Shown here: in pieces, positions 8,023 to 17,119 of the stretch
How the letters are laid out: each line of letters starts with the position of its first letter
How positions within the stretch are numbered: position 1 is the stretch's first letter
Source: an uncultured Opitutaceae bacterium
GTDB taxonomy: Bacteria; Verrucomicrobiota; Verrucomicrobiia; Opitutales; Opitutaceae
Length of the DNA stretch: 64,000 bases
Assembly: GCA_903929355.1 (NCBI GenBank)
Contig: CAIYUN010000051.1
Location: 1-64,000 of the forward strand
Direction: 5' to 3'
Program-made: the position numbers and the translations under genes
Notes under the pieces: generated by a model
Told to the model about the DNA's origin: nothing
The model's database searches: none
What the model saw: only the letters and a program-made list of their open reading frames with translations

Positions 8023-9231
8023 TCACAGCACCAGCTTGATCCCTTTGCGCTGGTAGGTGGGGATGTCGAGATCCTGGCCTTCGAAGAGGTTCCGGTCGGT
8101 CTTGTCGAAATAGCCCCGGCTCTCCGTCTCGGTGCCGAAGGCAAACTCGTTCTGCGCGGCCTCGGCCGGCGCTGGCTCCGGCGCGCCCGCCGCCGCTGCG
8201 GCGCGATCCCGCGCGGAGGCCCGGCGGGGGGTCTGCCGCCGGCCGCCAAGTTCGCAGGTGCCGAGCACCACGATCTCCACCCGGTCCCCCATGGCGTCGT
8301 CCATCGCCGCCCCGGGGATCACCAGCGGGTCGCGGCCAAATTGCTCCGCCACCGCGTCCATGAGCGTCCGCACGTCCTGGAGCGTAAGTCCGGGCCCGCC
8401 CAGGATGCTCACCAGCAGCCGGTCGGCCTTGCGGGCGAACTCCGGCGACTGCAGCAGGGGGCACAGGCGCAGGCTGGCCACCGCGTCGGCGACGGCCGTC
8501 GAGCCCGCGCCCTGGCCCAGCCCGAAGAGCGTCCGACCCCCGCGTGTGGCAAAGGCCTGCTGGAGCTTGGCGAGGTCGAGCGGGATGAGACCGGGCCGCG
8601 AAAGCATGGCCCACACGGATTTGACCGCGCGGCCAATCCACTCGTCGGCGCGCGCAAAGGCGTGGCGGGCGTTTTCATGCTCGGCCGCGGCCTGGAGCAA
8701 AATGTCGTTGGGCAGCGGCAGCACGGCGTCACAGCCTGTCCGGAGGGTCCGCAGGCTCTCCTCGGCGGCCGCGACGCGGCCGCGCTCGAAGCTGAAGGGC
8801 AGGGTGACAAAGGCGAGGACCAGCGCGCCCGCCCGGGTGGCGGCCTCGGCCAGCACCGGGGTCACCCCCGCGCCCGTGCCCCCGCCCATGCCGCCGACAA
8901 GAAAGACGAGGTCGCAGTCCTTCACGAGGGCGGAGATCTTCTCCGGCTCGGCCGTGGCGGCCTCGCGGCCGAGCGCCGGGTCGCCGCCCGCGCCGAGGCC
9001 GCGCGTGAGCGCGGCGCCCAGCAACGTCCGATCCGGCAAATCCGCGGCGGTCAGCACGGCCTGGTCGGTGTCCACGACGGCGAGCGCCAGGCCGGGGAGA
9101 TTCTCGGCGTGGAGCCGGCGGACGATGTTGGCCCCGGCGCCGCCGACGCCGATGACCTTGAGCGAAAGCGGGCGGCCGGCGGGGAGGTCGCGGGCGAGGG
9201 GCAGCTCGCCGGAATCGGGGGTGATGGACAT
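8023..9231 (-). CDS. ftsZ: Cell division protein FtsZ (divergent T7 loop)
   Basis: Tubulin-like GTPase that forms the division ring; 402 residues. The nucleotide-binding motif GVGGAGANIVRR lies at residues 28-39, VVDTDQAVL at 52-60, LGAALTRGLGAGGDP at 71-84 and the T4 loop GGMGGGTGAG at 113-122. The T7 loop, normally GxxNxDxxD, reads GLIPLDLAK at 214-222. The asparagine is proline and the last catalytic aspartate is lysine. The C-terminal DLDIPTYQRKGIKLVL resembles the FtsA/ZipA-binding tail. ATG at 9231 is 5 bases past the ftsA stop. It is the last gene of the dcw cluster. Identity is secure from synteny and motifs, but catalysis may differ from canonical FtsZ. Confidence 0.93.
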   Translation of the reverse strand: MSITPDSGELPLARDLPAGRPLSLKVIGVGGAGANIVRRLHAENLPGLALAVVDTDQAVLTAADLPDRTLLGAALTRGLGAGGDPALGREAATAEPEKISALVKDCDLVFLVGGMGGGTGAGVTPVLAEAATRAGALVLAFVTLPFSFERGRVAAAEESLRTLRTGCDAVLPLPNDILLQAAAEHENARHAFARADEWIGRAVKSVWAMLSRPGLIPLDLAKLQQAFATRGGRTLFGLGQGAGSTAVADAVASLRLCPLLQSPEFARKADRLLVSILGGPGLTLQDVRTLMDAVAEQFGRDPLVIPGAAMDDAMGDRVEIVVLGTCELGGRRQTPRRASARDRAAAAAGAPEPAPAEAAQNEFAFGTETESRGYFDKTDRNLFEGQDLDIPTYQRKGIKLVL

Positions 9232-9236
9232 GGTGA

Positions 9237-10466
9237 TCAGAGGAGGAAACCGAAGAGGCTGGAGAACATTTTCCCCAACAGGCCGGTGCCGGACCGGCGG
9301 CGGCCGGGCGGGGGCGGGTCGGACGGGGCGGCAAAACCGTAGCAGAGCAGGCCGAGGGCCGTGCTGAAGCCCGGCGCCCGCAGGTCGTCGCCCACCCAGT
9401 CGGGCGGCTCGCCGAGGCGGACGGGGAGTCCGAAGACCTGCGCGGCGGCCTCGTCGAGACCGGGCAGCTTGGAGGCGCCGCCGGTGAGGATGACGCCGGC
9501 GGCGGTCCGCTCGGGGTCGAAGCCCGCCCCGAGCTTCTGCCGCACAACCTCGAAGATCTCGCGCGTGCGGGCGGCGGTGATCTGCTCGATGGTCTGGCGC
9601 GGGAACTGCCGGTCGCCGACGGAGAGGTCGCCGTTGAGCCAGACCTTCTCGGCGCGGTCCTTCGTCGCGACCACCCCGCGGCCATGGCGGAGCTTGAGCT
9701 TTTCGGCCTGGTCCTGGTTGTTGAGCCGCAGGCCGAGGCTCAGGTCGTTGGTGAGATGGAGCCCGCCGACCGGCAGCACGCCGGTGAGAAACGCGCAACC
9801 CTCGCGGTAGAGCACGTAGTCGGTCGTGCCCGCGCCGAGGTCGAGCACGAGCGCGCCGGCGCGCCGGTCGTCCGGCGTCGTCAGCAGCGCGCCCGAGGCG
9901 AGACTGGAGAGGATGAGCTCCGTCACCCGGACGTTGTAGCCGCGGATGACATGGATGTGGTCGGCGATGAGGTTTTCCTGGCCATGCACGGTCCAGTAGC
10001 CGACCTCGAGCCGGCGCCCGGAATGGTGCTCGGGGTCGGGGAGCAGGCGGCCGTCGAGCCGGAAGGGCCGGCGCAGGTGGTGGACGACCATGCGCCCGTC
10101 GGGCAGGTGCCGGGTCTTGGCCAGATGGCAGACCGTCTCGATGTCGGGCGCGCTCACCATGCTGTCGGCCGCGGAAACATTGACCCCCTCCTCGTTCTGA
10201 AAGCCCTCCAGGTGGCCACCGCTCTGCGCGAGATAGACCTCGTCGAGGCGGACCCCGGCGCCGCGCTCGGCCTGCTCCAGGGCGTGGTGGACGCACTCGC
10301 TGGCGGCCTTGTAGTCGACGACGGCGCCCTTGATCACGCCACGGGAGGGGCATTCGCCCAGACCGATGAGGCTGAGGCTGCGCCCGCGCGAGTACTGGCC
10401 GATGAGCGCGACGACCTTGGAGGTGCCGATTTCGACCGCGCCGACGTATCTGTTTCTAGAGATCAT
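9237..10466 (-). CDS. ftsA: Cell division protein FtsA
   Basis: Actin-like ATPase that tethers FtsZ to the membrane; 409 residues from ATG at 10466 (MISRNRYVGAVEIG). The phosphate-1 motif EIGTSKVVALIG lies at residues 12-23, the phosphate-2 motif LDLGAGTTDYV at 208-218 and the adenosine motif VILTGGASKLPG near 325. The C-terminus LLGKMFSSLFGFLL is a good amphipathic membrane-targeting helix. The 1C subdomain (about 85-165) is present. Its start overlaps the ftsQ stop by 11 bases. The open frame runs further upstream, but homologues begin at this ATG. Confidence 0.95.
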   Translation of the reverse strand: MISRNRYVGAVEIGTSKVVALIGQYSRGRSLSLIGLGECPSRGVIKGAVVDYKAASECVHHALEQAERGAGVRLDEVYLAQSGGHLEGFQNEEGVNVSAADSMVSAPDIETVCHLAKTRHLPDGRMVVHHLRRPFRLDGRLLPDPEHHSGRRLEVGYWTVHGQENLIADHIHVIRGYNVRVTELILSSLASGALLTTPDDRRAGALVLDLGAGTTDYVLYREGCAFLTGVLPVGGLHLTNDLSLGLRLNNQDQAEKLKLRHGRGVVATKDRAEKVWLNGDLSVGDRQFPRQTIEQITAARTREIFEVVRQKLGAGFDPERTAAGVILTGGASKLPGLDEAAAQVFGLPVRLGEPPDWVGDDLRAPGFSTALGLLCYGFAAPSDPPPPGRRRSGTGLLGKMFSSLFGFLL

Positions 10467-11475
10467 GGGAGGTGGCGGAGAACTGGGGGGGGAGGGAAAA
10501 CAGGGCCGGGACCGCGGCCGCCGCGGACGAAGGCGCGATGCCGGCCGGCGGCAGCGCCGGGCGCAGCGACGCCACCGACCACGCCCGTGACACGGGCACC
10601 TGCCCGCCGCCAAGGGCGAGGTTGACCGAGCCCAAGGGCTGGGCTGTCGGCCCCCGGCCTGTCTGGTCCAGCACATAGTCCAGTTGCGCGAGCTGCCGGA
10701 GGAAGTCTGCGTGCGCGCCAAAGGTGATCTCACGCACCGCGTCGGACCGGACGATGATCAGGTCGTCGGACTCGAGCCGGGCGAGCGACACGACCTGAAA
10801 ACCGCGGGACAACTCGGGGGTGTTGGCACGCGCGACGTCGAGCAGGCCGGCCACCGCCGGCATCCCGGCGATCGGCGCGAAACCCGCGCCCGCCCGCACC
10901 AGCCGCACCCCGTCGAGAAATGGCAGCCCGGCGAGAAATTCCGGCGCATGGCCCACCTCGGCAAACACGGTGCCGTCGCGCGCCACCAGCAGCTGCGCCG
11001 GCGGGGCGTCACCCACCTGTGCCATGAGGCGGGCCACCGGGGCGCGCTCCTTCAACACCACCAGGAGCTTGTCGGGAAAAACCCGGGTGAGCTCGGCCGA
11101 CTGCACCTGGCCGCTGGAGCGGAGGCGCCGCTGGAGCGCGGGCAGGTCCAGCGCCATCAGATTGGTCTTGGGCGGGAGCGCGAGCGTCAGGCGCAGCCAG
11201 GCCGCGTCGAGGACCCCGTCGGTGCGCAGCGAGATGTTGCGGACCGGCGCCGCCCCGGCCGGAGTGAGGAGGGTGCCGGGATCATGCCGCCAGGCCGTGG
11301 CCACCTCCACTCCGCCCCACGTGACCGCGGCGAGCGCCAGCACCAGGCCCCCGGCCTGGGCGACGGCCCGCACGCGACGACGACGACCCTCGCGCGACAT
11401 CGCCCGCGGGGCGACGGGCTGCGCGATGTCGCGCCAGGAGCGCGGGAGCGGCGAATGGACGACGGCGGAATTCAT
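10456..11475 (-). CDS. ftsQ: Cell division protein FtsQ (POTRA domain)
   Basis: A 339-residue bitopic membrane protein of the divisome. A basic cytoplasmic N-terminus is followed by one transmembrane helix at about 38-55. A POTRA-type domain (ISLRTDGVLDAAWLRLTL ... VQSAELTRVFPDKLLVVLKERAPVARL) and an FtsQ beta domain come next. It scaffolds FtsB/FtsL and links FtsA to septal synthesis. The last 60 residues are Pro/Ala/Ser rich and unconserved. Its start overlaps the ddl stop (ATGA). Position between ddl and ftsA is the classic dcw order. Confidence 0.92.
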   Translation of the reverse strand: MNSAVVHSPLPRSWRDIAQPVAPRAMSREGRRRRVRAVAQAGGLVLALAAVTWGGVEVATAWRHDPGTLLTPAGAAPVRNISLRTDGVLDAAWLRLTLALPPKTNLMALDLPALQRRLRSSGQVQSAELTRVFPDKLLVVLKERAPVARLMAQVGDAPPAQLLVARDGTVFAEVGHAPEFLAGLPFLDGVRLVRAGAGFAPIAGMPAVAGLLDVARANTPELSRGFQVVSLARLESDDLIIVRSDAVREITFGAHADFLRQLAQLDYVLDQTGRGPTAQPLGSVNLALGGGQVPVSRAWSVASLRPALPPAGIAPSSAAAAVPALFSLPPQFSATSHDL

Positions 11476-12434
11476 GCGGGGACGACACCTCCGGTCCGAA
11501 AGCGTTGCACGGCAGGGCTGACCAGCTCCCGGACCAGGCCCGTGAAATCATGCCCCGCACAGCGCGCGCTCATCGGCAAGAGGCTGGTCTCTTTCATGCC
11601 CGGGAGAGCGTTGATTTCCAGCAAATAAAGCGGGTTGTTCACATTTTGTTCAGATGCGAGGATGAAGTCCACCCGCGCGTAGTCGCGGCAGCCGCAGGCC
11701 GCAAAGGCCGTCTCCGCCGCCACCTGCACCGCGCGGGTCGTCGGCAGGTCCAGCGGCGCGGGTGCGAGATACTCGGTCATCCCCTTGGTGTACTTGCTCG
11801 CATAGTCATATACCCCGGACTTCGGGCGGATTTCGACCACCCCGAGGGCGCGGCCGTTGACCACCCCGACGGACAGCTCCCGCCCGACCAGGCGCGGCTC
11901 AATGAGCCAGGTGCCGGGCGTGAGGCCGGCGAGCTTCGCCGCGAGTTCCGCCGGGCCGTTGACAATCGCCAGGCCGACACTGCTGCCCTCGTTGTTGGGC
12001 TTCACGACCAGGCTCCCGCCCCCGAGCCGGGCGATGACCTCGTCGGCGGCGGGCGGGTGGTCGGCGGCGAAAACGACCGCCGGTGCCACGCCCACGCCGC
12101 GGGCCGCGACGGCCGCCTTGGTGCGGGTCTTGTCCATCGTCAGCGCGCTGGCCGCCGCGTCGCAGCCCGCGTAACCGACCCCGGCGGCGTCCAGCAGCCG
12201 CTGCATGCCGCCATCCTCGCCAAAGGTGCCGTGCAGCACGGAGAAGACAATGTGCCGCCGGGCGTCCAGGCCGGACGGCAGCGCGTTGTCGGCGAGCTCA
12301 AACAGCCGGGTCGGGAAACTGCGCGCCAGCGCCAGCGCGCACGCCCGGCCGGAGCCGAGCGAGACCTCCCGCTCGGCCGAGGTGCCGCCGGCGAACACCG
12401 CCATGACCGGGGTGGTCACAGCACGTCCTCCCAT
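11472..12434 (-). CDS. ddl: D-alanine--D-alanine ligase
   Basis: ATP-grasp ligase making the D-Ala-D-Ala dipeptide for the peptidoglycan stem; 320 residues. The N-terminal AVFAGGTSAEREVSLGSGRA carries the conserved GGxSxEReVSL substrate loop. HGTFGEDGGMQRLLDAAGVGYAG, VVKPNNEGSSVGLA and the metal/ATP site EINALPGMKETSLLP follow. It is slightly shorter at the N-terminus than many Ddl enzymes. The ATG at 12434 overlaps the murB-domain stop by 19 bases; an internal ATG at 12404 (MAVFAGG) is an alternative. Confidence 0.94.
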   Translation of the reverse strand: MGGRAVTTPVMAVFAGGTSAEREVSLGSGRACALALARSFPTRLFELADNALPSGLDARRHIVFSVLHGTFGEDGGMQRLLDAAGVGYAGCDAAASALTMDKTRTKAAVAARGVGVAPAVVFAADHPPAADEVIARLGGGSLVVKPNNEGSSVGLAIVNGPAELAAKLAGLTPGTWLIEPRLVGRELSVGVVNGRALGVVEIRPKSGVYDYASKYTKGMTEYLAPAPLDLPTTRAVQVAAETAFAACGCRDYARVDFILASEQNVNNPLYLLEINALPGMKETSLLPMSARCAGHDFTGLVRELVSPAVQRFRTGGVVPA

Positions 12435-14761
12435 TTTTTGGCGTAGAGCAGGACCTCGGGCTCGAGCCGCACGCCCTGCGCCTGCTCAACCCGCGCCCGC
12501 ACGAGGCGCATCAGCGAGATCACGTCCGCCGCGCTCGCGTGGCCGCGGTTGATGATGAAATTGGCGTGGATGTCCGACACGGCGGCGTCCCCCACCTGCT
12601 CGCCCTTCAACCCGCTCGCGTCGATCAGCCGGCCGGCCGAGTCGCCCGGCGGATTCTTGAACACGCAGCCGGCGCTCGGTTCGCGGGGCTGCGATTTCTG
12701 GCGCTGGTCGCGGTAGATCCCGGTCTGGCGGCCGATCTCGGCCGCAGCCGCGCCCGCCACCGGCCGGAGCAGCGCGCCCAGCGCGACGGCCCCGTGGAGC
12801 TCCGCGCAATGCCGGTAGTCCACATGCAGGTCGGACCGGGCCAGCACCCGCACCATGCCGTCAAAGGTCATCACCCGCACCTCGTCCACGACGTCGAACA
12901 GGCAGCCCCCCATCGCGCCGGCGTTCATGCGCAGCGCCCCGCCGACATTGCCGGGGATGCCCTCAAGAAACTCGAACCCCTGCAGGCCCGCCTTGGCCGC
13001 CAGGCCGCACAGTTGCTTCAACCGCAGGCCCGCGCCGGCCCAGACCCGGCCGTCGGGCTGCGCCGCAAAGCCCTCCCAGGCCGGCTGGCGCAGGCTGAGG
13101 ACCAGCGCGTCCACCCCTTCGTCGGGCACGATGAGATTGGAGCCGCGGCCCAGCATGACGACGGGCAGGCCGAGCGTCCCGGCCGTGCGCACGAGCGCGG
13201 CCAGATCCTCCTCACCCGTCGGCTCCGCATAAAGCCGCGCCGCCCCGCCGACGCCCAGGGTGGTCTTCCTCGCCAGCGGCTCCTCGCGCCGGATTTTGGT
13301 CGCGGTCGACACCGCCTGCCGCAGCGCCTCCGCCCGCGCGTCCCACCCGCGGGCCAGCTCCTCGCCGGCGGCGACGAGACCGAGCCAGCGCCGCGCCAGC
13401 CGGTCGATGTCGCCCGCGCCGACAAACGCGACGAGATCGTCCCGGCCCACGGCGCGGACCAGCGCGGCGAGCAGGCCGTCGGGGTCGCCCGGCAGGTAGG
13501 TGACCAACCGGGCGGGCGCGGCGCGCTGCAGTTCGGCGTAAAGGTCCGCCGCAGTGCCGCCCGGAATCGGCGCCTCGCCCGCGCCGTAAACATCGAGGAG
13601 GAAAATGGTGTCGCCCAGCGCGAGCGCCGCCGCGAACTCGGCCTTGAACTGGGCGGTGCGGCTGAACCGGTGCGGCTGGAACACGACGACCAGCCGCCCG
13701 GCCGCGCGCCGGCGCAGGCTGCCGAGCAGCGCCCGGATCTCTGCCGGGTGGTGGGCGTAGTCTTCGATGACGACGGGGCCGTCGTCCGCGCGCAGCACCG
13801 TCTGCCGGCGGCGCACGCCGGAAAATTCCGCGAGCAGCTGGGGGGTGAGCCGGACCCCCATGAGCTGCGCGGCGGCGAGAGCGGCCGTGGCGTTGGCGGC
13901 GTTGAAGTCCCCCTGGGCCCGCACCACCGCGGTGCCGGAGGGGAACCGGCCGCCGAGCCGGAGCGTCTGCTGCCCGCCGGATTCGAGCATCACCTCGCCG
14001 CGAAAGTCGCCGGTGCGGCCAAAGGTGGCGCCCGCCGGCACGTCGCGGCCCGCGTGCCCCACCCGGGCCATGATCCGGAGCGACCACGCGCAGGCGTCGC
14101 TCACCAGCACCGGCCCGCGCGTGCGCGTGAAGAGCGCCGCAAACGCCGCCTCCAGCTCCTCCGGGCGGGGATAATGGTCGGGATGGTCCCAGTCGAGGTT
14201 GACCGCCAGGGTGAGCGCGGGCGCAAAGGCGTCCATGGTGCCGTCGCTCTCGTCGATTTCGGCGACGACCCAGTCGTTCTGGCCGGCCCGGGCGGGCGGG
14301 GTGTCGTCGGCGCAGAGGCCACCCAGCACCCAGCCGGCGGGAAAACCGGCCGCGCGCAGCACGGTGATGAGCATGGCGGTGGTGGTCGTCTTCCCGTGGG
14401 AGCCGCACACGGCCGCCAGTTTTTTCCCGCGCGTCGCCTCGGCCAGCAGTTCCCCGCGGCGGACGAGCGGCAGCCGGCGGATCCGGGCGGCTCCGACCGC
14501 CGGGTGTCCCGGCGCGATGGCGGATGACACCGCGACCAACCCGCACTCGGCCGGCACCGCGCCCGGCGCGGTGAGCCCGACCCCGGCGCGTTCCAATTGC
14601 GCGCGCATGGGCTCGGTCATCGCGTCATCCTCGCCGCTCACGGCGAAGCCGAGCTGCGCGAGATAGATCGCGAGCGGCCCGAGCCCCATCCCGCCCACCC
14701 CCACGCAGTGGAGGGCGGTCACTTCGCGGCCAAACAGCAGAGGCAGCGGGTCGCGTCTCAT
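12416..14761 (-). CDS. murC-murB: Fused MurC-MurB: UDP-MurNAc-L-Ala ligase / UDP-GlcNAc-enolpyruvate reductase
   Basis: A single 781-residue frame carrying two consecutive pathway enzymes. Residues 1 to about 470 are MurC: GVGGMGLGPLA (21-31), P-loop GSHGKTTTT (120-128) and DYAHHP (334-339). Residues from about 485 on are MurB: TLGVGGAARLY (501-511), GRGSNLIVPDEG (538-549), IPGNVGGALRMNAGAMGG (602-619) and SAGCVFKNP (696-704). The last has Cys699 where E. coli MurB has its catalytic serine; cysteine occurs here in some MurB lineages. The fusion reverses reaction order (MurB makes UDP-MurNAc, MurC adds L-Ala) but could channel the intermediate. ATG at 14761 is 7 bases after murG. Confidence 0.95.
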   Translation of the reverse strand: MRRDPLPLLFGREVTALHCVGVGGMGLGPLAIYLAQLGFAVSGEDDAMTEPMRAQLERAGVGLTAPGAVPAECGLVAVSSAIAPGHPAVGAARIRRLPLVRRGELLAEATRGKKLAAVCGSHGKTTTTAMLITVLRAAGFPAGWVLGGLCADDTPPARAGQNDWVVAEIDESDGTMDAFAPALTLAVNLDWDHPDHYPRPEELEAAFAALFTRTRGPVLVSDACAWSLRIMARVGHAGRDVPAGATFGRTGDFRGEVMLESGGQQTLRLGGRFPSGTAVVRAQGDFNAANATAALAAAQLMGVRLTPQLLAEFSGVRRRQTVLRADDGPVVIEDYAHHPAEIRALLGSLRRRAAGRLVVVFQPHRFSRTAQFKAEFAAALALGDTIFLLDVYGAGEAPIPGGTAADLYAELQRAAPARLVTYLPGDPDGLLAALVRAVGRDDLVAFVGAGDIDRLARRWLGLVAAGEELARGWDARAEALRQAVSTATKIRREEPLARKTTLGVGGAARLYAEPTGEEDLAALVRTAGTLGLPVVMLGRGSNLIVPDEGVDALVLSLRQPAWEGFAAQPDGRVWAGAGLRLKQLCGLAAKAGLQGFEFLEGIPGNVGGALRMNAGAMGGCLFDVVDEVRVMTFDGMVRVLARSDLHVDYRHCAELHGAVALGALLRPVAGAAAAEIGRQTGIYRDQRQKSQPREPSAGCVFKNPPGDSAGRLIDASGLKGEQVGDAAVSDIHANFIINRGHASAADVISLMRLVRARVEQAQGVRLEPEVLLYAKKWEDVL

Positions 14762-14768
14762 GGCGGGT

Positions 14769-15893
14769 TCATGCGGGGGCGGCCGGCGCCGGCATGGGGT
14801 GGCCGGTCCCGGGGTGGAGCGAATCGAGGTCGCGGATGATCAGATCAAGGGTGCCGGGGCGGTCCATTTGGCGGAGCCGGGTGCGGAAACGCGCCAGCCG
14901 GGCCGGGTCGGCGAGCAGCCCGCGCGCCAGGGCGCCGAGTTGATCGAGCTTGGGCTGCTCGAGCACCAGCCCGCCGCCTTGTTGCGCGAAAAAATCGGCG
15001 TTGGCCTGCTGGTGGTTGTCGGCGGCGTGCGGGTAGGGCACGAGGAGGGCGGGTGTCTCGCACCGCGCCAACTCGGCCAGCGTCCCGGCCCCCGCGCGCG
15101 ACACCGCCAGGTCGGCGGCCGAGAGCAGCGAGGCCATGTCGTCGCAAAAGGGCAGGAAAACCGCCGGCACCGCCAAGCCGCTGGCGTCGCGCCCGGCGGG
15201 TTCTGCGGCGACCGGATGGCCGGGGCCGGTGATACAACACACCTGCACGCCCGCGGCGGCAAACTCCGGGAGCTGGCGCCGCACCCAGGTGTTGAGCGCG
15301 CCCGCCCCCTGGCTGCCGCCGAGGACAACCAGGGTCGTTCGCGTCGGATCGAGGCCGAGGCGGGCGCGGGCCTCCTCGCGCGGCCGACGGGTGATTTCGC
15401 GGCGCACGGGCAGGGCGGCGTGCCGCCGCGCGGCGGGGCCGACACCGGTCAGCAGCACCCCCGGCGGCAGATACACCCGCCGCGCGAGCCGGCTGAACAG
15501 GCGGATGGTCCGGCCCGGCACCCGGTTGGCCTCGTGCAAGGCGACCGGCACGCGGCACAGGACGCCCGCGAGGACCATCGCCCCGGTCGTGAACCCGCCA
15601 AAACCCACGATGGCCGCCGGCCGGGTCGCCCGCACCAGCCGCAGTCCGAAGCCCACGCCGTGCGTCTGCGACCAGACGAACCGGGCCAGCCCGGCCGGGT
15701 CCCGGACCAGGGGGGCTCCTGGAATCCGTACAAAGTCGAGCGACGGATATTTCTCCAGCAGCCGGGTGTCGATCAGCTTGCCGCTGACGAGGAGGGTCGC
15801 GCTGTCACCCCGGGCGATGAGGCCCTCTGCGAGCGCGATCCCCGGCGCGAGATGACCGCCCGTGCCGCCACAGGAGATGAGATAGTGGCTCAT
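14769..15893 (-). CDS. murG: MurG: lipid II-forming GlcNAc transferase
   Basis: Transfers GlcNAc from UDP-GlcNAc to lipid I at the inner membrane; 374 residues from ATG at 15893 (MSHYLISCGGTGGH). Motifs in order are GGTGGHLAPGIALAEGL, VGFGGFTTGAM, HEANRVPGRTIRLFS, LGGSQGAGALN and SRAGAGTLAEL, all diagnostic. The upstream in-frame extension shown by the open frame overlaps ftsW and is not coding. The start overlaps the ftsW stop (ATGA at 15890-15893). Confidence 0.95.
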   Translation of the reverse strand: MSHYLISCGGTGGHLAPGIALAEGLIARGDSATLLVSGKLIDTRLLEKYPSLDFVRIPGAPLVRDPAGLARFVWSQTHGVGFGLRLVRATRPAAIVGFGGFTTGAMVLAGVLCRVPVALHEANRVPGRTIRLFSRLARRVYLPPGVLLTGVGPAARRHAALPVRREITRRPREEARARLGLDPTRTTLVVLGGSQGAGALNTWVRRQLPEFAAAGVQVCCITGPGHPVAAEPAGRDASGLAVPAVFLPFCDDMASLLSAADLAVSRAGAGTLAELARCETPALLVPYPHAADNHQQANADFFAQQGGGLVLEQPKLDQLGALARGLLADPARLARFRTRLRQMDRPGTLDLIIRDLDSLHPGTGHPMPAPAAPA

Positions 15894-17119
15894 GCGGAAT
15901 CCTCTTTCGCCGGCTCGGGCGAGAGCTCCACCACCCGCCGGTCCAGCCCGAGGCCGGGACGCGGCCACGACCGCTGGGTGTTGACGATGAGACCGACGAG
16001 CACCCCCATGAGGAGCAGATTGGAAAGACCGGCGCTGATAAACGGCAGGGACATCCCCTTGGGCGGGATGAGCCCCGTGACCATGAGCAGGTTGACGAGT
16101 GCCTGCGCGGTGATGAAGAGCAGGCAGCCCGCGACGAGCAGAAATTGGAACAGGTTGGGCGCACGCCGCAGATGCACCAGGCCCGCGATAAAAATGACCA
16201 CAAACACGGCCACGATCCCGAGCGTGTAACCCAGGCCCAGCTCCTCCCCCACGACGGAGGCGATGAAGTCGGTGTGCGCCTCCGGCAGGTAGGAGAGCTG
16301 CTGCCGGCCCTGGCCGAGGCCCGCTCCCTCCACCCCGCCGGCCGCGAACGCCGCCTGTGCCTGCACCAGCTGGTAGGGCGGATGGTCGCCGAGATACTCC
16401 GTGAGCCGCTGCAGGCGGTTTGGGTTGTGCAGCACCATCACCGTGAAACCCGCCCCAGCCAGGCCGATGGCCGCCAAAATGTGGCGCCACCTGGCCCCGG
16501 TGAGATAAAGCAGGGCCAGCCCGACGACGAGAAACAGGGCCGCCATCCCGAAGTCGGGTTCGAGCACAATGGGCAGCGCAAAAGCGCCGATGATCGCCAG
16601 CGGCAGGAGGAAGCCGCGCTTCAGATCCTGGATCCGGTTCTGGTTCAGCGCCAGATAGTGCGCGAGACAGAACACCAGGGCGATCTTGGCAAACTCCGAG
16701 ACCTGCAGCCGCGCCCCGCCGTGGCCGAGCCAGCGGCGGCTGCCCTTCACCGCGATGCCCAGGCCGGGGACCAGCACCAGCAGGAGCATCGCCACCGCGA
16801 TGCCTCCCACCCACCAAACCCGCCGGCGCACCCATTCCAGGTTCACCCGGCTCACCCCCAGCGCGATCACGGCCGCCACCACCACGCCGACCACCTGCTT
16901 GTCGAGGTAGTAAAACGGCCCCTGTTTGAAGGCCGCGCTGGCACTGAACAAAATCGTCAGCCCGAGCGCCAGCAGCGCGCAGGCGCACACGACGATGAGG
17001 GCGGCGGGGGTCAGCGCGAAACGACCGCGCGGGGAGCCGGGGTGGATGGCGGTGGAGGTCACGCGGAGCGGGCTGGTGGGTTGGGATCGTTTACGGGATG
17101 CGCGGCGCGCCGCTGTCAT
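15890..17119 (-). CDS. ftsW: FtsW-type SEDS peptidoglycan polymerase
   Basis: About 409 residues with around ten transmembrane helices. The SEDS motifs KGSRRWLGHGGARLQVSEFAK and LEPDFGMAALF, plus the extracellular-loop YLPEAHTDFIASVVGEELG, match FtsW/RodA/SpoVE. Placement between murD and murG supports FtsW, the septal glycan polymerase that works with FtsI. The terminal motif, usually PxKGLxLPxxSYGGSS, reads PPKGMSLPFISAGLSN, so YGGSS is changed. ATG at 17119 overlaps the LysM gene by 29 bases. A TTG at 17122 and a GTG at 17062 are alternatives. Confidence 0.92.
   Translation of the reverse strand: MTAARRASRKRSQPTSPLRVTSTAIHPGSPRGRFALTPAALIVVCACALLALGLTILFSASAAFKQGPFYYLDKQVVGVVVAAVIALGVSRVNLEWVRRRVWWVGGIAVAMLLLVLVPGLGIAVKGSRRWLGHGGARLQVSEFAKIALVFCLAHYLALNQNRIQDLKRGFLLPLAIIGAFALPIVLEPDFGMAALFLVVGLALLYLTGARWRHILAAIGLAGAGFTVMVLHNPNRLQRLTEYLGDHPPYQLVQAQAAFAAGGVEGAGLGQGRQQLSYLPEAHTDFIASVVGEELGLGYTLGIVAVFVVIFIAGLVHLRRAPNLFQFLLVAGCLLFITAQALVNLLMVTGLIPPKGMSLPFISAGLSNLLLMGVLVGLIVNTQRSWPRPGLGLDRRVVELSPEPAKEDSA

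Noticed and set aside
12539..14527. Long plus-strand open frame (662 codons) opposite murC-murB
   Set aside because: Its translation is Arg/Gly/Ala-rich with no domain character and mirrors a secure gene; high GC makes long antisense frames common here.
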